Of a DNA stretch of 64,000 nt, positions 1 to 7,730 are shown in pieces (the first letter of the stretch is position 1; each line of letters opens with the position of its first letter). The notes under the pieces are model-generated. The model did not search any database, had not been told where the DNA came from, and saw only the letters and a list, made by a program, of their open reading frames with translations. The stretch spans positions 1 to 64,000 of the forward strand of contig SFKZ01000009.1 of NCBI GenBank assembly GCA_004553595.1. Reading direction: 5' to 3'. Both the position numbers and the translations under genes were made by a program. Source of the stretch: Methanobrevibacter ruminantium (GTDB lineage: Archaea > Methanobacteriota > Methanobacteria > Methanobacteriales > Methanobacteriaceae).

Positions 1-457
1 CTGAATCCTTTTCACCATCTTCAGAAGAGCATAAGACATCACTTGAGACATTTGCTTCTGCATTTCCTTCTGTAGATGAACACAATTCATTTGTTGAAGA
101 GAATCCATCTTTTGAACTGATCTCGCAAAAATTACTATCTGAACCGGTTGAACCGATTGAATCAATTGAATTCCCATCATAATCAGAAACATCAACACCT
201 GTTGAACTGCTGAGACTATCAGAACTAGATGAAATACTAGAACCAACAGAGCCAGTGCCATTTTCAACAAAATCATCGGAAGTGGAAATCCCACTGCCAG
301 AATCTACATCATTTAGAATATTTGAATCTTGATTATCACTAATATCACTGACGTCAGTTGCAGAAACACTTGCTATAGAAATTATGAACAAGCTTATAAG
401 CACTGCAAATAACGTCTTGCTTTTTAGCGAAATTGTTTCACCTCGAAATTGTTTCAC
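1..457 (-). CDS. Secreted Ser/Asp-rich surface (adhesin-like) protein, N-terminal part
   Basis: The reading frame runs off the left edge, so only about 152 N-terminal residues are visible. A basic start (KQFRGETISLKSK) is followed by a hydrophobic stretch (TLFAVLISLFIISIASVSA) ending in a plausible signal-peptidase site. After that the chain is low-complexity, rich in Ser, Asp, Gly and Asn, as in the stalk or linker of methanogen adhesin-like proteins. The start is uncertain. A GTG at 457-455 is in frame but has no Shine-Dalgarno site. A perfect GAGGTG at 444-439 points instead to an in-frame ATT at 433-431. A 16-bp tandem duplication creates this ambiguity. The signal peptide and composition are seen; the adhesin role is inferred. 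Confidence 0.7.
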   Translation of the reverse strand, partial: MKQFRGETISLKSKTLFAVLISLFIISIASVSATDVSDISDNQDSNILNDVDSGSGISTSDDFVENGTGSVGSSISSSSDSLSSSTGVDVSDYDGNSIDSIGSTGSDSNFCEISSKDGFSSTNELCSSTEGNAEANVSSDVLCSSEDGEKDS

Positions 458-460
458 CTC
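429..460. repeat. 16-bp perfect tandem duplication over a translation start
   Basis: The unit GAAATTGTTTCACCTC occurs at 429-444 and again at 445-460. On the minus strand each copy carries GAGGTG, the ribosome-binding site of the surface-protein gene. Because 16 is not a multiple of three, the duplication changes which upstream codons are in frame. Confidence 0.95.
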
Positions 461-1273
461 AATACATTAAAAAAGTAAGAATCAACATATGAAAAAATAT
501 GTCAATAATGGTTTTTAAAAAATAATTAAATTCTTAATTATTATCTTACAAACAATACAAACAAATTTCTTTTTAATATAATTTAATCATTAAAAATTAA
601 AATTTGGGCTTTATTTGACTAAAGCATCAGTATTTCTTTTTTAATGTTGATTAAAATTAACTGGTTAATCTTATATAAATCTTTTCATTTTAAATCCAAA
701 TTTTAAAGGACATATATTCATTTAAATCAAATAAAAAAGTAGGATATTTGTTAAAAATAAGATCATCCATTGAAAAATATTTCATTAATGTAAATAATAC
801 AAAAATTCAAGTTAAACAAAAAATAAATGATTTTTAACAATTAAAGATAAAAAAGATAGAATATTGGTTTATTAGATAAAATAAGGCCAAAATATAATTA
901 TTTTAATCAAAAATAAATAAATTACAAGTTTTAAATAAAAATATGCATAAATCATACCAATTTAATTAAAAAAAGCAAGATTTATAGTTTTTTATATATT
1001 CATTAAAAAACTCATAATTCAGCAGGGCAAGTTTCAAAAACTAATGGGAAACTAGAATTATTTAAAATTAATATTAGCACTCTAGAAATAAAATAAAGAA
1101 GAATTAATGAGTTTTATTAGAAAATAAGCATATTGAGGAAGCAAAAAAATACTATGTAAATTTTGTAAAAATCAAGAGATATGCAAGAATGAATTAAATA
1201 AAAAAATAATGAACAGATAAGAAAAAAGAAAAAAGAAAAAATCCATATGAAAATCTCATAAATGATGCAAAAA
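461..1273. other. Long AT-rich intergenic spacer
   Basis: There is no credible gene in about 810 bp; Phe/Ile-rich frames here are composition artefacts. A 9-bp-arm inverted repeat lies at 521-542 (AATAATTAA, 4-nt loop, TTAATTATT), upstream of the surface-protein gene. A weaker AGTTTC/GAAACT pair lies at 1030-1053. In sequence this AT-rich, such dyads can arise by chance. Confidence 0.6.
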
Positions 1274-1900
1274 TTAAAGCAAACTGTCAAAGTTTTCTTG
1301 AACGTTCTTATAGAACTTAGCCAATTCCAACCCATTTACAAATATATGGCTAACTGTTATGGATACAGTCATCTCATAATTCTCATTGACCTTCCCCCAA
1401 GTGATTAAAGGTTGGATTGCATTTCCCGCAGCAGTTGCATTGGTGATTGAATCGAAATCAACCCAAGGGATGCATGAAAAATTAGCAATGTTTATCTTAT
1501 CCCTTTCCCTTGTATCCACATCAAATGCCTTATCAACTCCTTCCAAAACATTAAGCTGATAATCCACAACATAATCATGCCATTTTAGAATGTTATAGAA
1601 TCTTTGAGGACATTCTATCCTTATTTCCTTAAAGACTGTCTCCTCTTTATCCATTATTGGGCAAACTGCATCCAAGGATTCGAATTCAATGACCTTGCCA
1701 TCAATGATCCTTCTTCTCATTTGAGGAATATCATTCAATGCATTCATCAATGCTCCAAGTGACATGACAAAAAAGGACAAATCCTGCTCCTTTGATTTAA
1801 TCCACAAGTTTTCAACATCAATCCTTGCAGACATGGAATATCTTGATGACAAGAAGTTTATGAATGGGTTGTTCTCCAAATCAAAATCTATTTCCTTCAT
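1274..1900 (-). CDS. Chloramphenicol acetyltransferase-like (CAT fold) acyltransferase
   Basis: The 208-residue protein has the length and layout of the trimeric CAT family (PF00302), which transfers acetyl from acetyl-CoA to a hydroxyl. The C-terminal VSHIFVNGLELAKF corresponds to the family active-site block HxxxDG: the catalytic His is about residue 185, but the usual Asp is Asn (about 189). A GGAG site precedes the ATG by eight bases. It lies 21 bp or so downstream of the universal stress gene on the same strand, so the two are probably cotranscribed. Such CAT-like proteins are common in gut anaerobes and need not confer chloramphenicol resistance; the true acceptor is unknown. Confidence 0.8.
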   Translation of the reverse strand: MKEIDFDLENNPFINFLSSRYSMSARIDVENLWIKSKEQDLSFFVMSLGALMNALNDIPQMRRRIIDGKVIEFESLDAVCPIMDKEETVFKEIRIECPQRFYNILKWHDYVVDYQLNVLEGVDKAFDVDTRERDKINIANFSCIPWVDFDSITNATAAGNAIQPLITWGKVNENYEMTVSITVSHIFVNGLELAKFYKNVQENFDSLL

Positions 1901-1921
1901 TTAAAACTCCATTAAATGCAA

Positions 1922-2365
1922 TCAATGAACAACTAAGACAGAACATTTTGCAGACTTGACAACCTTTTCAGCTACACTTCCCATCAAGAACTTGTCGATT
2001 CCAGTCTTGCCGGAACTTCCAATAACAACAAGGTCTATGTCTTCCTCTTCAATTGTTTCGAGAATTACCCTTGCAGGAGAACCCTCCTTAACCATTGTAG
2101 TGATTTTCACATCCATTCCACATTCATCTCTAAGCCTTTCAACTTTCTTAAGGTTCTTTTCATTCTCGTCCTTAAGCAATCTGTTCACTTCAGAAATGGT
2201 TTCTGAATCTGGAAGACCTATTGAAAAAGAGTTTTCAATAACACTTAAAGCGATTATTTCAGCATTGTTTGTAGCTGCAATTGATAATGCATGTTTTTCA
2301 GAAATGTCTGAATATTTTGAACCATCTGTTGGCAATAAAATCTTTTTATATAACTGTTCACCCAT
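1922..2365 (-). CDS. Universal stress protein, UspA family
   Basis: A single Usp domain of 147 residues. It starts with the typical first strand (YKKILLPTDGSKYS) and ends with the nucleotide-binding signature G-x2-G-x9-G-S (GSSGKTGIDKFLMGS, then VAEKVVKSAKCSVLVV), so an ATP-binding type is expected. The ATG at 2365 is preferred over a GTG nine bases upstream, because that GTG lies inside the Shine-Dalgarno string AAGTGAT. The exact physiological role cannot be read from sequence; the family is linked to stress survival. It is probably the first gene of a two-gene unit with the CAT-like gene. Confidence 0.92.
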   Translation of the reverse strand: MGEQLYKKILLPTDGSKYSDISEKHALSIAATNNAEIIALSVIENSFSIGLPDSETISEVNRLLKDENEKNLKKVERLRDECGMDVKITTMVKEGSPARVILETIEEEDIDLVVIGSSGKTGIDKFLMGSVAEKVVKSAKCSVLVVH

Positions 2366-2605
2366 TTTAATCACTTAAAAATAATTAATAAACTTAAATT
2401 TAGCTAATAACTAAACTTTTATTCTTAATTGATTTAATTTATATAATGCAATGATAATATATTTTTTGGAAAAATTTAAAATAGTTGTTGATGGAAAGGA
2501 TTGAAAAGAATTATAAAAAATTATCATTTTCCATGAGGGATTATTTACTCTTAAATAAAAAACAATTAACCCATTTAACTTTAAATTAAAAAATAACAAC
2601 AATAA

Positions 2606-2636
2606 ATTTATATTTAAAATAATAAACTGTAAATCA
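2606..2636 (+). promoter_or_regulatory. TATA box of a leaderless hydrolase transcript
   Basis: ATTTATATTTAA at about 2606-2616 is centred 25 bp before the ATG at 2636, and no Shine-Dalgarno site lies between them. Transcription should therefore begin at or next to the start codon. Confidence 0.55.
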
Positions 2637-3412
2637 TGACTAAATTTATTGAAGCAAATGGAATTAAACTTGCATATGATGAATCAGGTTGTGAAGATGG
2701 CAAAGAGATTATTCTTGTTCATGGACTCTCTTCATCCAAGGAAACAATGTTTCTTATGAGAAATGGTCTTACTGACAAATATAAAGTATATACAATTGAT
2801 TGCAGAGGCCATGGAGAAAGCGATAGAATGGGCGACTATACACTTGAAGACCTTTCAAATGACCTTGTAGCCTTTACAAATGAGCTTGGATTAGAAAAGC
2901 CAATTGCCATAGGATATTCCATGGGTTCCTTTATTGTGCTTAGAGCGAGCCAAATTTCAGATACCTTTGAAAAGATCATCCTTATCGGAACAAAAGGGGA
3001 CAGCTCAGATCCAGCAATAACAAATCTTCTTAAAGAGAATGGATTGACTGTTGAAAACGTTACAAAAGAGGAATACGGCAAAATCATGAGGGCAAACATA
3101 TTTGCACCTACAACAAAGATTCCTGAAAACATGAAAACAATGAGGCCTCAAGGAAAGGAACTTAGCGTAGAGGACAGAGTTGCTGAAACAAAGGCAATTG
3201 CAGATTTTGACAACCTAAAGGAAATCGATAATGTGAATGCAGAAGCATTGGTGATATCTGCAGAATACGATAAGATAGTTCCCCCTGAAAGAGGCCGTGA
3301 AGTGGCAGATGCACTAAATTGCAGATTTGAATTATTAGAAGATGCTGGACATATGATGATGGTGGAAAAACCTAAAGAAATAGAAAATTTGATAAAGGAT
3401 TTCATAGGATAA
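2636..3412 (+). CDS. Alpha/beta-fold hydrolase
   Basis: A 258-residue soluble alpha/beta hydrolase. Visible elements are the oxyanion-hole HG (residues 29-30), the nucleophile elbow GYSMGS with Ser95, the acid Asp212 (EYDKIVPP) and the catalytic His239 (AGHMMM). The length matches small esterase, lactonase or C-C hydrolase members. The substrate cannot be inferred. It is a single-gene unit with a leaderless start and stands divergent to the universal stress gene. Confidence 0.9.
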   Translation: MTKFIEANGIKLAYDESGCEDGKEIILVHGLSSSKETMFLMRNGLTDKYKVYTIDCRGHGESDRMGDYTLEDLSNDLVAFTNELGLEKPIAIGYSMGSFIVLRASQISDTFEKIILIGTKGDSSDPAITNLLKENGLTVENVTKEEYGKIMRANIFAPTTKIPENMKTMRPQGKELSVEDRVAETKAIADFDNLKEIDNVNAEALVISAEYDKIVPPERGREVADALNCRFELLEDAGHMMMVEKPKEIENLIKDFIG

Positions 3413-3482
3413 AAAATAAAAAAAATAGAAAATCAAAAATAGAAATGATAATTCAAGATGAAATTATCTTGAAAAACATTAT

Positions 3483-4625
3483 TTAAAAAATATTAATGAT
3501 ATCATCCACTTCAGTTCTGTTTATTAAACTTAGATATGGATTGTTTGACTTTTGATTTATAATCATTAATTCAGCATTTTGTCCTTCTTCAATGCATGAT
3601 TTATTGATTTTACCACTGATTGAATCTGTTATACATACATTGGTTGTTGCCATTTTCAATACTTCAACAGGCGCTATGTAATTCTTAGAGAAACCCTTCA
3701 TTATCTTTAATGTAAATTCCATTTCCCTAAATAGATTAGGCCTATTTATCATTATATTGTCACTTCCAATCAATGGCTTAACTCCAGTTTTCAACACTTC
3801 AAAAAGTGGAATGATTCCAACACTCAATGCACCATTTGACCTTGGACATATAGTGAGAGAGCTATTTGATTTGGAAAGAAGATCAATGTCATCATTTTTT
3901 GGATTGGTCATATGGACAACCTGATTGAATCCCGCTTCAAATGCTCTTTGCGGTTCAGTTTTACTTGTCTTTTCCAAAGATACAAATTGGTTATTTTCAT
4001 TTTCAGCTACATGAATTGAAGATATCTTTCCTGCTGCTTCACATTTTTCACAGATTATTTCAGCAACTGTTGTATCAATTTCACCAAACCCACTTAATCC
4101 AATCCCATCTGCATGCTTCAGAAGCTTTCTGATAGCCACTTTCACCTGATGGTAATCAGGATCTTCACCATAAAAGGAGCTATCTCTTCCAAGAATGATT
4201 GGAGTTATTGGGATGTCCTTGGATGCCTCCTTGATAAGCTTGACACCTTCAAGACCACCTTCACGATAGTCTATGAAATGGCTGATTCCAAGATTGTACA
4301 TATCCCACATTGATTCTCTCATTGCTTCAATGAGCTCATCATCACTTGCAGATTCCAATGCAAGATGTTTTATTCCATGAGGAGGCTTTACAACTTCATC
4401 AAGACTTAAGCCATCACCCTCGTCCTTTATGATGGAATCTCCAATATGTGTATGTGCATTTATGAAACTTGGGCATACAATCTTATTTGATGAGTCTATG
4501 ATTTCTCCTTCTTCCGCATCCTTGGAGATTTCAATGATATTATTTTCATCATCAATGACAATGTTCTCCTTTACAGGACTTAAATCAGTGCCTTTTAGGA
4601 TTAATCCATTTGCTATAGTTTTCAT
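3483..4625 (-). CDS. Amidohydrolase-superfamily protein (cytosine/guanine deaminase or chlorohydrolase-like)
   Basis: A 380-residue metal-dependent hydrolase. The metal ligands of the (beta/alpha)8 barrel are seen as HTH (58-60), His205 (IHVAEN), His238 (HMTN) and Asp289 (GSDN). The N-terminal beta-sandwich strands carry the usual NGLILKGTDLSPVKENIVI pattern, and the C-terminus returns to the sandwich with an ELMIIN-type strand. By family the reaction would be hydrolytic deamination of a purine-, pyrimidine- or adenosine-like substrate, but the exact substrate is not determined. The gene has a TATA box about 27 bp before the ATG and no Shine-Dalgarno site, so it is probably leaderless. Confidence 0.85.
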   Translation of the reverse strand: MKTIANGLILKGTDLSPVKENIVIDDENNIIEISKDAEEGEIIDSSNKIVCPSFINAHTHIGDSIIKDEGDGLSLDEVVKPPHGIKHLALESASDDELIEAMRESMWDMYNLGISHFIDYREGGLEGVKLIKEASKDIPITPIILGRDSSFYGEDPDYHQVKVAIRKLLKHADGIGLSGFGEIDTTVAEIICEKCEAAGKISSIHVAENENNQFVSLEKTSKTEPQRAFEAGFNQVVHMTNPKNDDIDLLSKSNSSLTICPRSNGALSVGIIPLFEVLKTGVKPLIGSDNIMINRPNLFREMEFTLKIMKGFSKNYIAPVEVLKMATTNVCITDSISGKINKSCIEEGQNAELMIINQKSNNPYLSLINRTEVDDIINIF

Positions 4626-4644
4626 TATTAATAATTTTAAAATA

Positions 4645-4660
4645 AGTTTTATATATTTTT
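4645..4660 (-). promoter_or_regulatory. TATA box of the amidohydrolase gene
   Basis: Read on the minus strand, AAAATATATAAAACTT is centred about 27 bp upstream of the ATG at 4625, giving a leaderless mRNA by archaeal spacing rules. Confidence 0.55.
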
Positions 4661-4711
4661 ATTTGAAAATGATTAATTAAGAATACTTAATTATTTAAAG
4701 GATGTGAAATC

Positions 4712-5176
4712 ATGGAAACAATTAGTGAATTTAAAGGATTGAATGGGAACATTGTAGCATTTAAGGAAGCTGTTGGTGATGTTGAAAAGGTCACTTTTTT
4801 AGGTACTCCTGGTGTCTGCACTCCTTTTGCAGCATTATTCTCATATGCAATAAGAGATAAGGAATCTCATTTCATTAGTGGGACTGACATCGATAAATGC
4901 CATCAGTTTGAATTCAAACCATATGGAATGCAACTTAATGAAGAAATATCTGACCCTCATGGTTCTGATGCAGTAGTCTTATTAGGTGGACTTACCATGC
5001 CTAAAGCCAATACCGATGTGGATGATTTAAATAAAACCATTGCAGAAATCCTAAAGGATGATGGGAAAATCATTGGTGTTGGATACATGGACATGTTTAC
5101 CAAAGCAGGTTGGCTCGACAAGGTTGACTTTGACTGCATTGTAGATGGAACATTAACTGGAGTTACCAAAAAATAG
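4712..5176 (+). CDS. Conserved methanogen protein, DUF2124-like
   Basis: A soluble 154-residue protein with alternating strands and helices and a GTPGVCTPFAALFSY motif near residues 31-45. A GGLTMPK loop and a GYMDMF segment follow. From memory it resembles the DUF2124 family found mainly in methanogens; no function is known. The start is supported by an AGGATGTGA site eight bases before the ATG. No partner genes are cotranscribed: the neighbours lie on the opposite strand. Confidence 0.6.
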   Translation: METISEFKGLNGNIVAFKEAVGDVEKVTFLGTPGVCTPFAALFSYAIRDKESHFISGTDIDKCHQFEFKPYGMQLNEEISDPHGSDAVVLLGGLTMPKANTDVDDLNKTIAEILKDDGKIIGVGYMDMFTKAGWLDKVDFDCIVDGTLTGVTKK

Positions 5177-5271
5177 AATTAAAATAGAAAAAACAATTAA
5201 AATTAATACAAAATAATAAAAAAAAGTTAAAAAAAGAAAAAATAAAAAAGAATTATCTAATTTATAGTTAT

Positions 5272-5703
5272 CTATCTATTGGATAATTCCAATTTTTTAT
5301 TTATATCTCTTGCTTGAAGAGAGTAATAGACAAAAAATCCTGCCCAGAATAATGCAGCAAAGATGCATGCTATTACAATCCAAGTAATTATTGGACCGAT
5401 TCCTAAGCTGATTGGCATCCATTTCAAGTAAACCGCCACAGCAAACAATACACCCATACCAATTACCATCTGGAATATGACTTGAAGTGGAGATGGAACC
5501 TCTTCCTTATCATAAATCAATCCACTTAAGGAAAATGCCCATCCAACCACTATGGATCCAAAGAACGCATTTATTATTTCCAAACCGCTGAATGATACAT
5601 TACGAGGACCTGCAATATAAGACCCCAATACCATTACAAGCATTACAACGAAGCATCCTACAAACGCTCCCATTGATAATCTTTCTATTAAATTCAATTT
5701 CAT
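5272..5703 (-). CDS. DUF3021-type four-helix membrane protein
   Basis: A 143-residue integral membrane protein with four hydrophobic segments, a short basic N-terminus (MKLNLIERLS) and a C-terminal charged tail. The ATG at 5703 is chosen because AAAGGTGG precedes it by four bases; in-frame codons upstream have no such site. It lies directly downstream of a LytTR regulator gene on the same strand. In Firmicutes, DUF3021 proteins are almost always paired with LytTR regulators, and this context is the main support for the call. It probably controls or senses for the LytTR partner at the membrane. Confidence 0.75.
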   Translation of the reverse strand: MKLNLIERLSMGAFVGCFVVMLVMVLGSYIAGPRNVSFSGLEIINAFFGSIVVGWAFSLSGLIYDKEEVPSPLQVIFQMVIGMGVLFAVAVYLKWMPISLGIGPIITWIVIACIFAALFWAGFFVYYSLQARDINKKLELSNR

Positions 5704-5739
5704 ATAACCACCTTTACAAATAAGCATAATCAATAAATA

Positions 5740-6204
5740 TCATAAGTTAAGAGCTTCCTTAAAATCGGATAAGTATTTTCTTGAAATATTATCCTTCAAT
5801 CCGTTCTTAAGCTCAATAAACATCATTCCCCTTAAGGAAGGAGCCACTCTTTTTATCTTTCTCAAATTGACAAGTGTGGTCTTTGAAACCCTTACGAAAT
5901 TAGAGTCAAGATTCTCTTCAATCTGATAGAGAGGCCTTTTGACCAAATAATCCTTATCCTCTGTATAGGCCTTGGCCTGCTTTTCCTCAACTCTGATCAT
6001 GAAGATGTCTTCAAAGTCCAAAAGAACAATATCCTGTCCCTTCTTAACAGCCAATATTGAATTGTCACCAATTCCTTCCTCTTCGTATTCCTCTTCATTT
6101 TCCAAAAGAACCATTGCCTTTTGAATATTGTCAGTCAATGCATCTGTATAGATTTCTGCATAAGGCTCCTCAAGGTCTTTTGAAACAAACAAATTCACTT
6201 TCAT
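5740..6204 (-). CDS. LytTR-family DNA-binding transcriptional regulator
   Basis: The C-terminal ~95 residues match a LytTR domain: a strand-rich segment beginning ILAVKKGQDIVLLDFEDIFMIRVEEK, then YQIEENLDSNFVRVSKTTLVNLRKIK and a final short helix with RKYLSDFKEAL. The N-terminal ~55 residues have no phosphoacceptor receiver domain, so this is the stand-alone type rather than a two-component regulator. The ATG at 6204 is preferred over an upstream in-frame start with no binding site. It is followed by the DUF3021 gene and preceded by a 2TM-domain gene. LytTR proteins are typically bacterial, so the module may have been acquired. Confidence 0.85.
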   Translation of the reverse strand: MKVNLFVSKDLEEPYAEIYTDALTDNIQKAMVLLENEEEYEEEGIGDNSILAVKKGQDIVLLDFEDIFMIRVEEKQAKAYTEDKDYLVKRPLYQIEENLDSNFVRVSKTTLVNLRKIKRVAPSLRGMMFIELKNGLKDNISRKYLSDFKEALNL

Positions 6205-6290
6205 AAAATTACCAAACAATTTTTTTAAAATAACTATAATCAATTTAAAATATTGTTTTTAAATAAAATAAACATTTTTAAAATCCATGA

Positions 6291-6566
6291 TTATTTTCTC
6301 ATCTTTTCCATTTCCTTTTCTATCATTTGATCTCTGTATTTTTCATCAAATTTCTCAAAGAAAACAAAGGTTTTAAGATAATGGGATACTAAACCGATTC
6401 CCCAGAAAAGGGTTACCCAATAAAACCACCATTCACCACGAGAAAACAAGACATTTATAATGATAAGAATTATGTTTACTGCAATGAAACTGTATAAATG
6501 GTGATAAAATCCCATTTTTTCATCCACTCTTTTTTCTGCTCTACTATATAATTCACTTTCAGACAT
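6291..6566 (-). CDS. 2TM-domain membrane protein
   Basis: A 91-residue protein that fits the 2TM domain: an amphipathic lead (AEKRVDEKMGFYHHL), a first membrane helix (YSFIAVNIILIIINVLF), a WWFYWVTLFWGIGL second helix and a charged tail (YRDQMIEKEMEKMRK). In bacteria this domain is found alone or attached to LytTR/LytS-type regulators, and here it sits just upstream of a LytTR-DUF3021 pair on the same strand. GTGTGATTTT precedes the ATG. It is probably part of the same signalling module; the ligand is unknown. Confidence 0.8.
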   Translation of the reverse strand: MSESELYSRAEKRVDEKMGFYHHLYSFIAVNIILIIINVLFSRGEWWFYWVTLFWGIGLVSHYLKTFVFFEKFDEKYRDQMIEKEMEKMRK

Positions 6567-6901
6567 AAAATCACACTTAATTATAATTTGTTTTTTTAAA
6601 ATTTCTAAAATGATTAATGAAATTCCATTCGTTTTTAGATAATACTAGTTAGATTATCATTATATAAATGAATACTTATCCAAATTAACAAGATGCAAAA
6701 ATTGCATGCTGAAATGCAAATAATGAAGATGAAATGAAAATTGAAAAATGCAAAAACGTGACACTGAATGCAAATAATGAAGATGAAAAAATAGATATTC
6801 TTAAATATATTCGTTAAGAGAATTTTATTAGTAATTATGAGTGAAAATTAATAGATTTTAATAAGTCCAATCAATGAAGTTTTATAAAGAAGGGTAATAA
6901 T
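6567..6901. other. Intergenic region with a 22-bp direct repeat
   Basis: About 335 bp lie between the divergent 2TM gene and the HEAT-repeat gene. A perfect 22-bp direct repeat at 6713-6734 and 6767-6788 contains TGCAAATAATGAAGATGAAA; further ATGCAAAAA words occur at about 6693 and 6749. The repeats are spaced 54 bp apart and could bind a regulator. No gene was found. Confidence 0.7.
6713..6788. repeat. 22-bp direct repeat pair
   Basis: Two identical 22-bp copies at 6713-6734 and 6767-6788 lie between divergent genes. Chance identity over 22 bp is unlikely even in AT-rich DNA, because the unit contains G and C throughout. Confidence 0.85.
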
Positions 6902-6937
6902 ATGTCAACCCATGCAGATAAAGAGATTTAAAAAGAA

Positions 6938-7531
6938 TTGAGAACCATTACAAAGGATAAGGAAAGCTGGAAAGCAAATGTAGATTTTGTTGCACTGAAA
7001 TTAAATGAGGATTATTCTGTTGCTGTAAAGGCAAAGGCATTATGGCTTCTTGGAGAAATGGGTTTGAAATATCCTGAAGAAATAGAACCATATATCAATG
7101 ACATTGCAGGTTACCTTGAAAATGATGAATCCAAATTGAGGGAAAGGTCAGCCAATGCAATTGGAAGGATAGGAATAGCTGACAAAGATTTGATAATCGA
7201 TTATATTGACACATTGATGAAACTGAAATATGACAAAACCGAAAATGTCAGACATGCATTTATTCGGGCTTGTGAAAACATAGCTGCCAATGCTCCAGAA
7301 CTGTTTTGTGAAAAGCTTGGCATATTTTATGAAATGATTACAGACAGCCATGAAAAGCTTAGGATAGAAGCTCCTGAAATGTTTAGAGTGGTTGGAAAAA
7401 GAAACCCCAATTGCGTAAAGCCTTACTTGGAGAAACTGGAATACATTGCAGAAAATGATGAAAACCAAACCGTCCACATTCACAGTGCCGGTGCAATTAG
7501 AATTACCAAAAAGGCATTGGAAGAAATTTAA
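6938..7531 (+). CDS. HEAT-repeat protein with an in-frame stop near its start
   Basis: The 197-residue frame is all helical repeats of HEAT type (for example AKALWLLGEMGLKYPEEIEPYIN, then ERSANAIGRIGIADKDLIIDY), probably a protein-binding scaffold. The best start is the ATG at 6902, with GAAGGGTAA upstream, but it meets TAA at 6929-6931 after nine codons (MSTHADKEI). The same frame then continues unbroken through KELRTITKDKE to the end. The only start after the stop is a TTG at 6938 with no good ribosome-binding site. This may be a recent nonsense mutation (CAA or AAA to TAA), re-initiation, or a sequence error. The body shows no further damage. Confidence 0.6.
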   Translation: MRTITKDKESWKANVDFVALKLNEDYSVAVKAKALWLLGEMGLKYPEEIEPYINDIAGYLENDESKLRERSANAIGRIGIADKDLIIDYIDTLMKLKYDKTENVRHAFIRACENIAANAPELFCEKLGIFYEMITDSHEKLRIEAPEMFRVVGKRNPNCVKPYLEKLEYIAENDENQTVHIHSAGAIRITKKALEEI

Positions 7532-7730
7532 AATATTTTATAAAAGAATTATTAGAAGTATTTAAATTTTTTAGAATTGATTTGGAATGAGTTAAAAATT
7601 TAATTAAAAAATTGATTAAAAAATTGATTTAAAAAATTTAATATATTATTAAAACATACTAATATTACTATAAAATTTAATTATTTTTTCTTATTTTTTT
7701 AAAAATTTTATAAACTTATAATTTGGCAAT

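Noticed and set aside
1030..1053. AGTTTC/GAAACT hairpin in the left spacer
   Set aside because: Short arms and a long loop are expected by chance in such AT-rich sequence; there is no terminator T-run or promoter context.
1117..1335. 72-codon minus-strand open frame rich in Phe/Ile
   Set aside because: It overlaps the end of the CAT-like gene on the same strand in another frame, has AT-driven composition, and has no ribosome-binding site.
2411..2602. 63-codon minus-strand open frame in the spacer before the alpha/beta hydrolase
   Set aside because: It covers the promoter of the divergent hydrolase, has no ribosome-binding site and shows no protein-like pattern.
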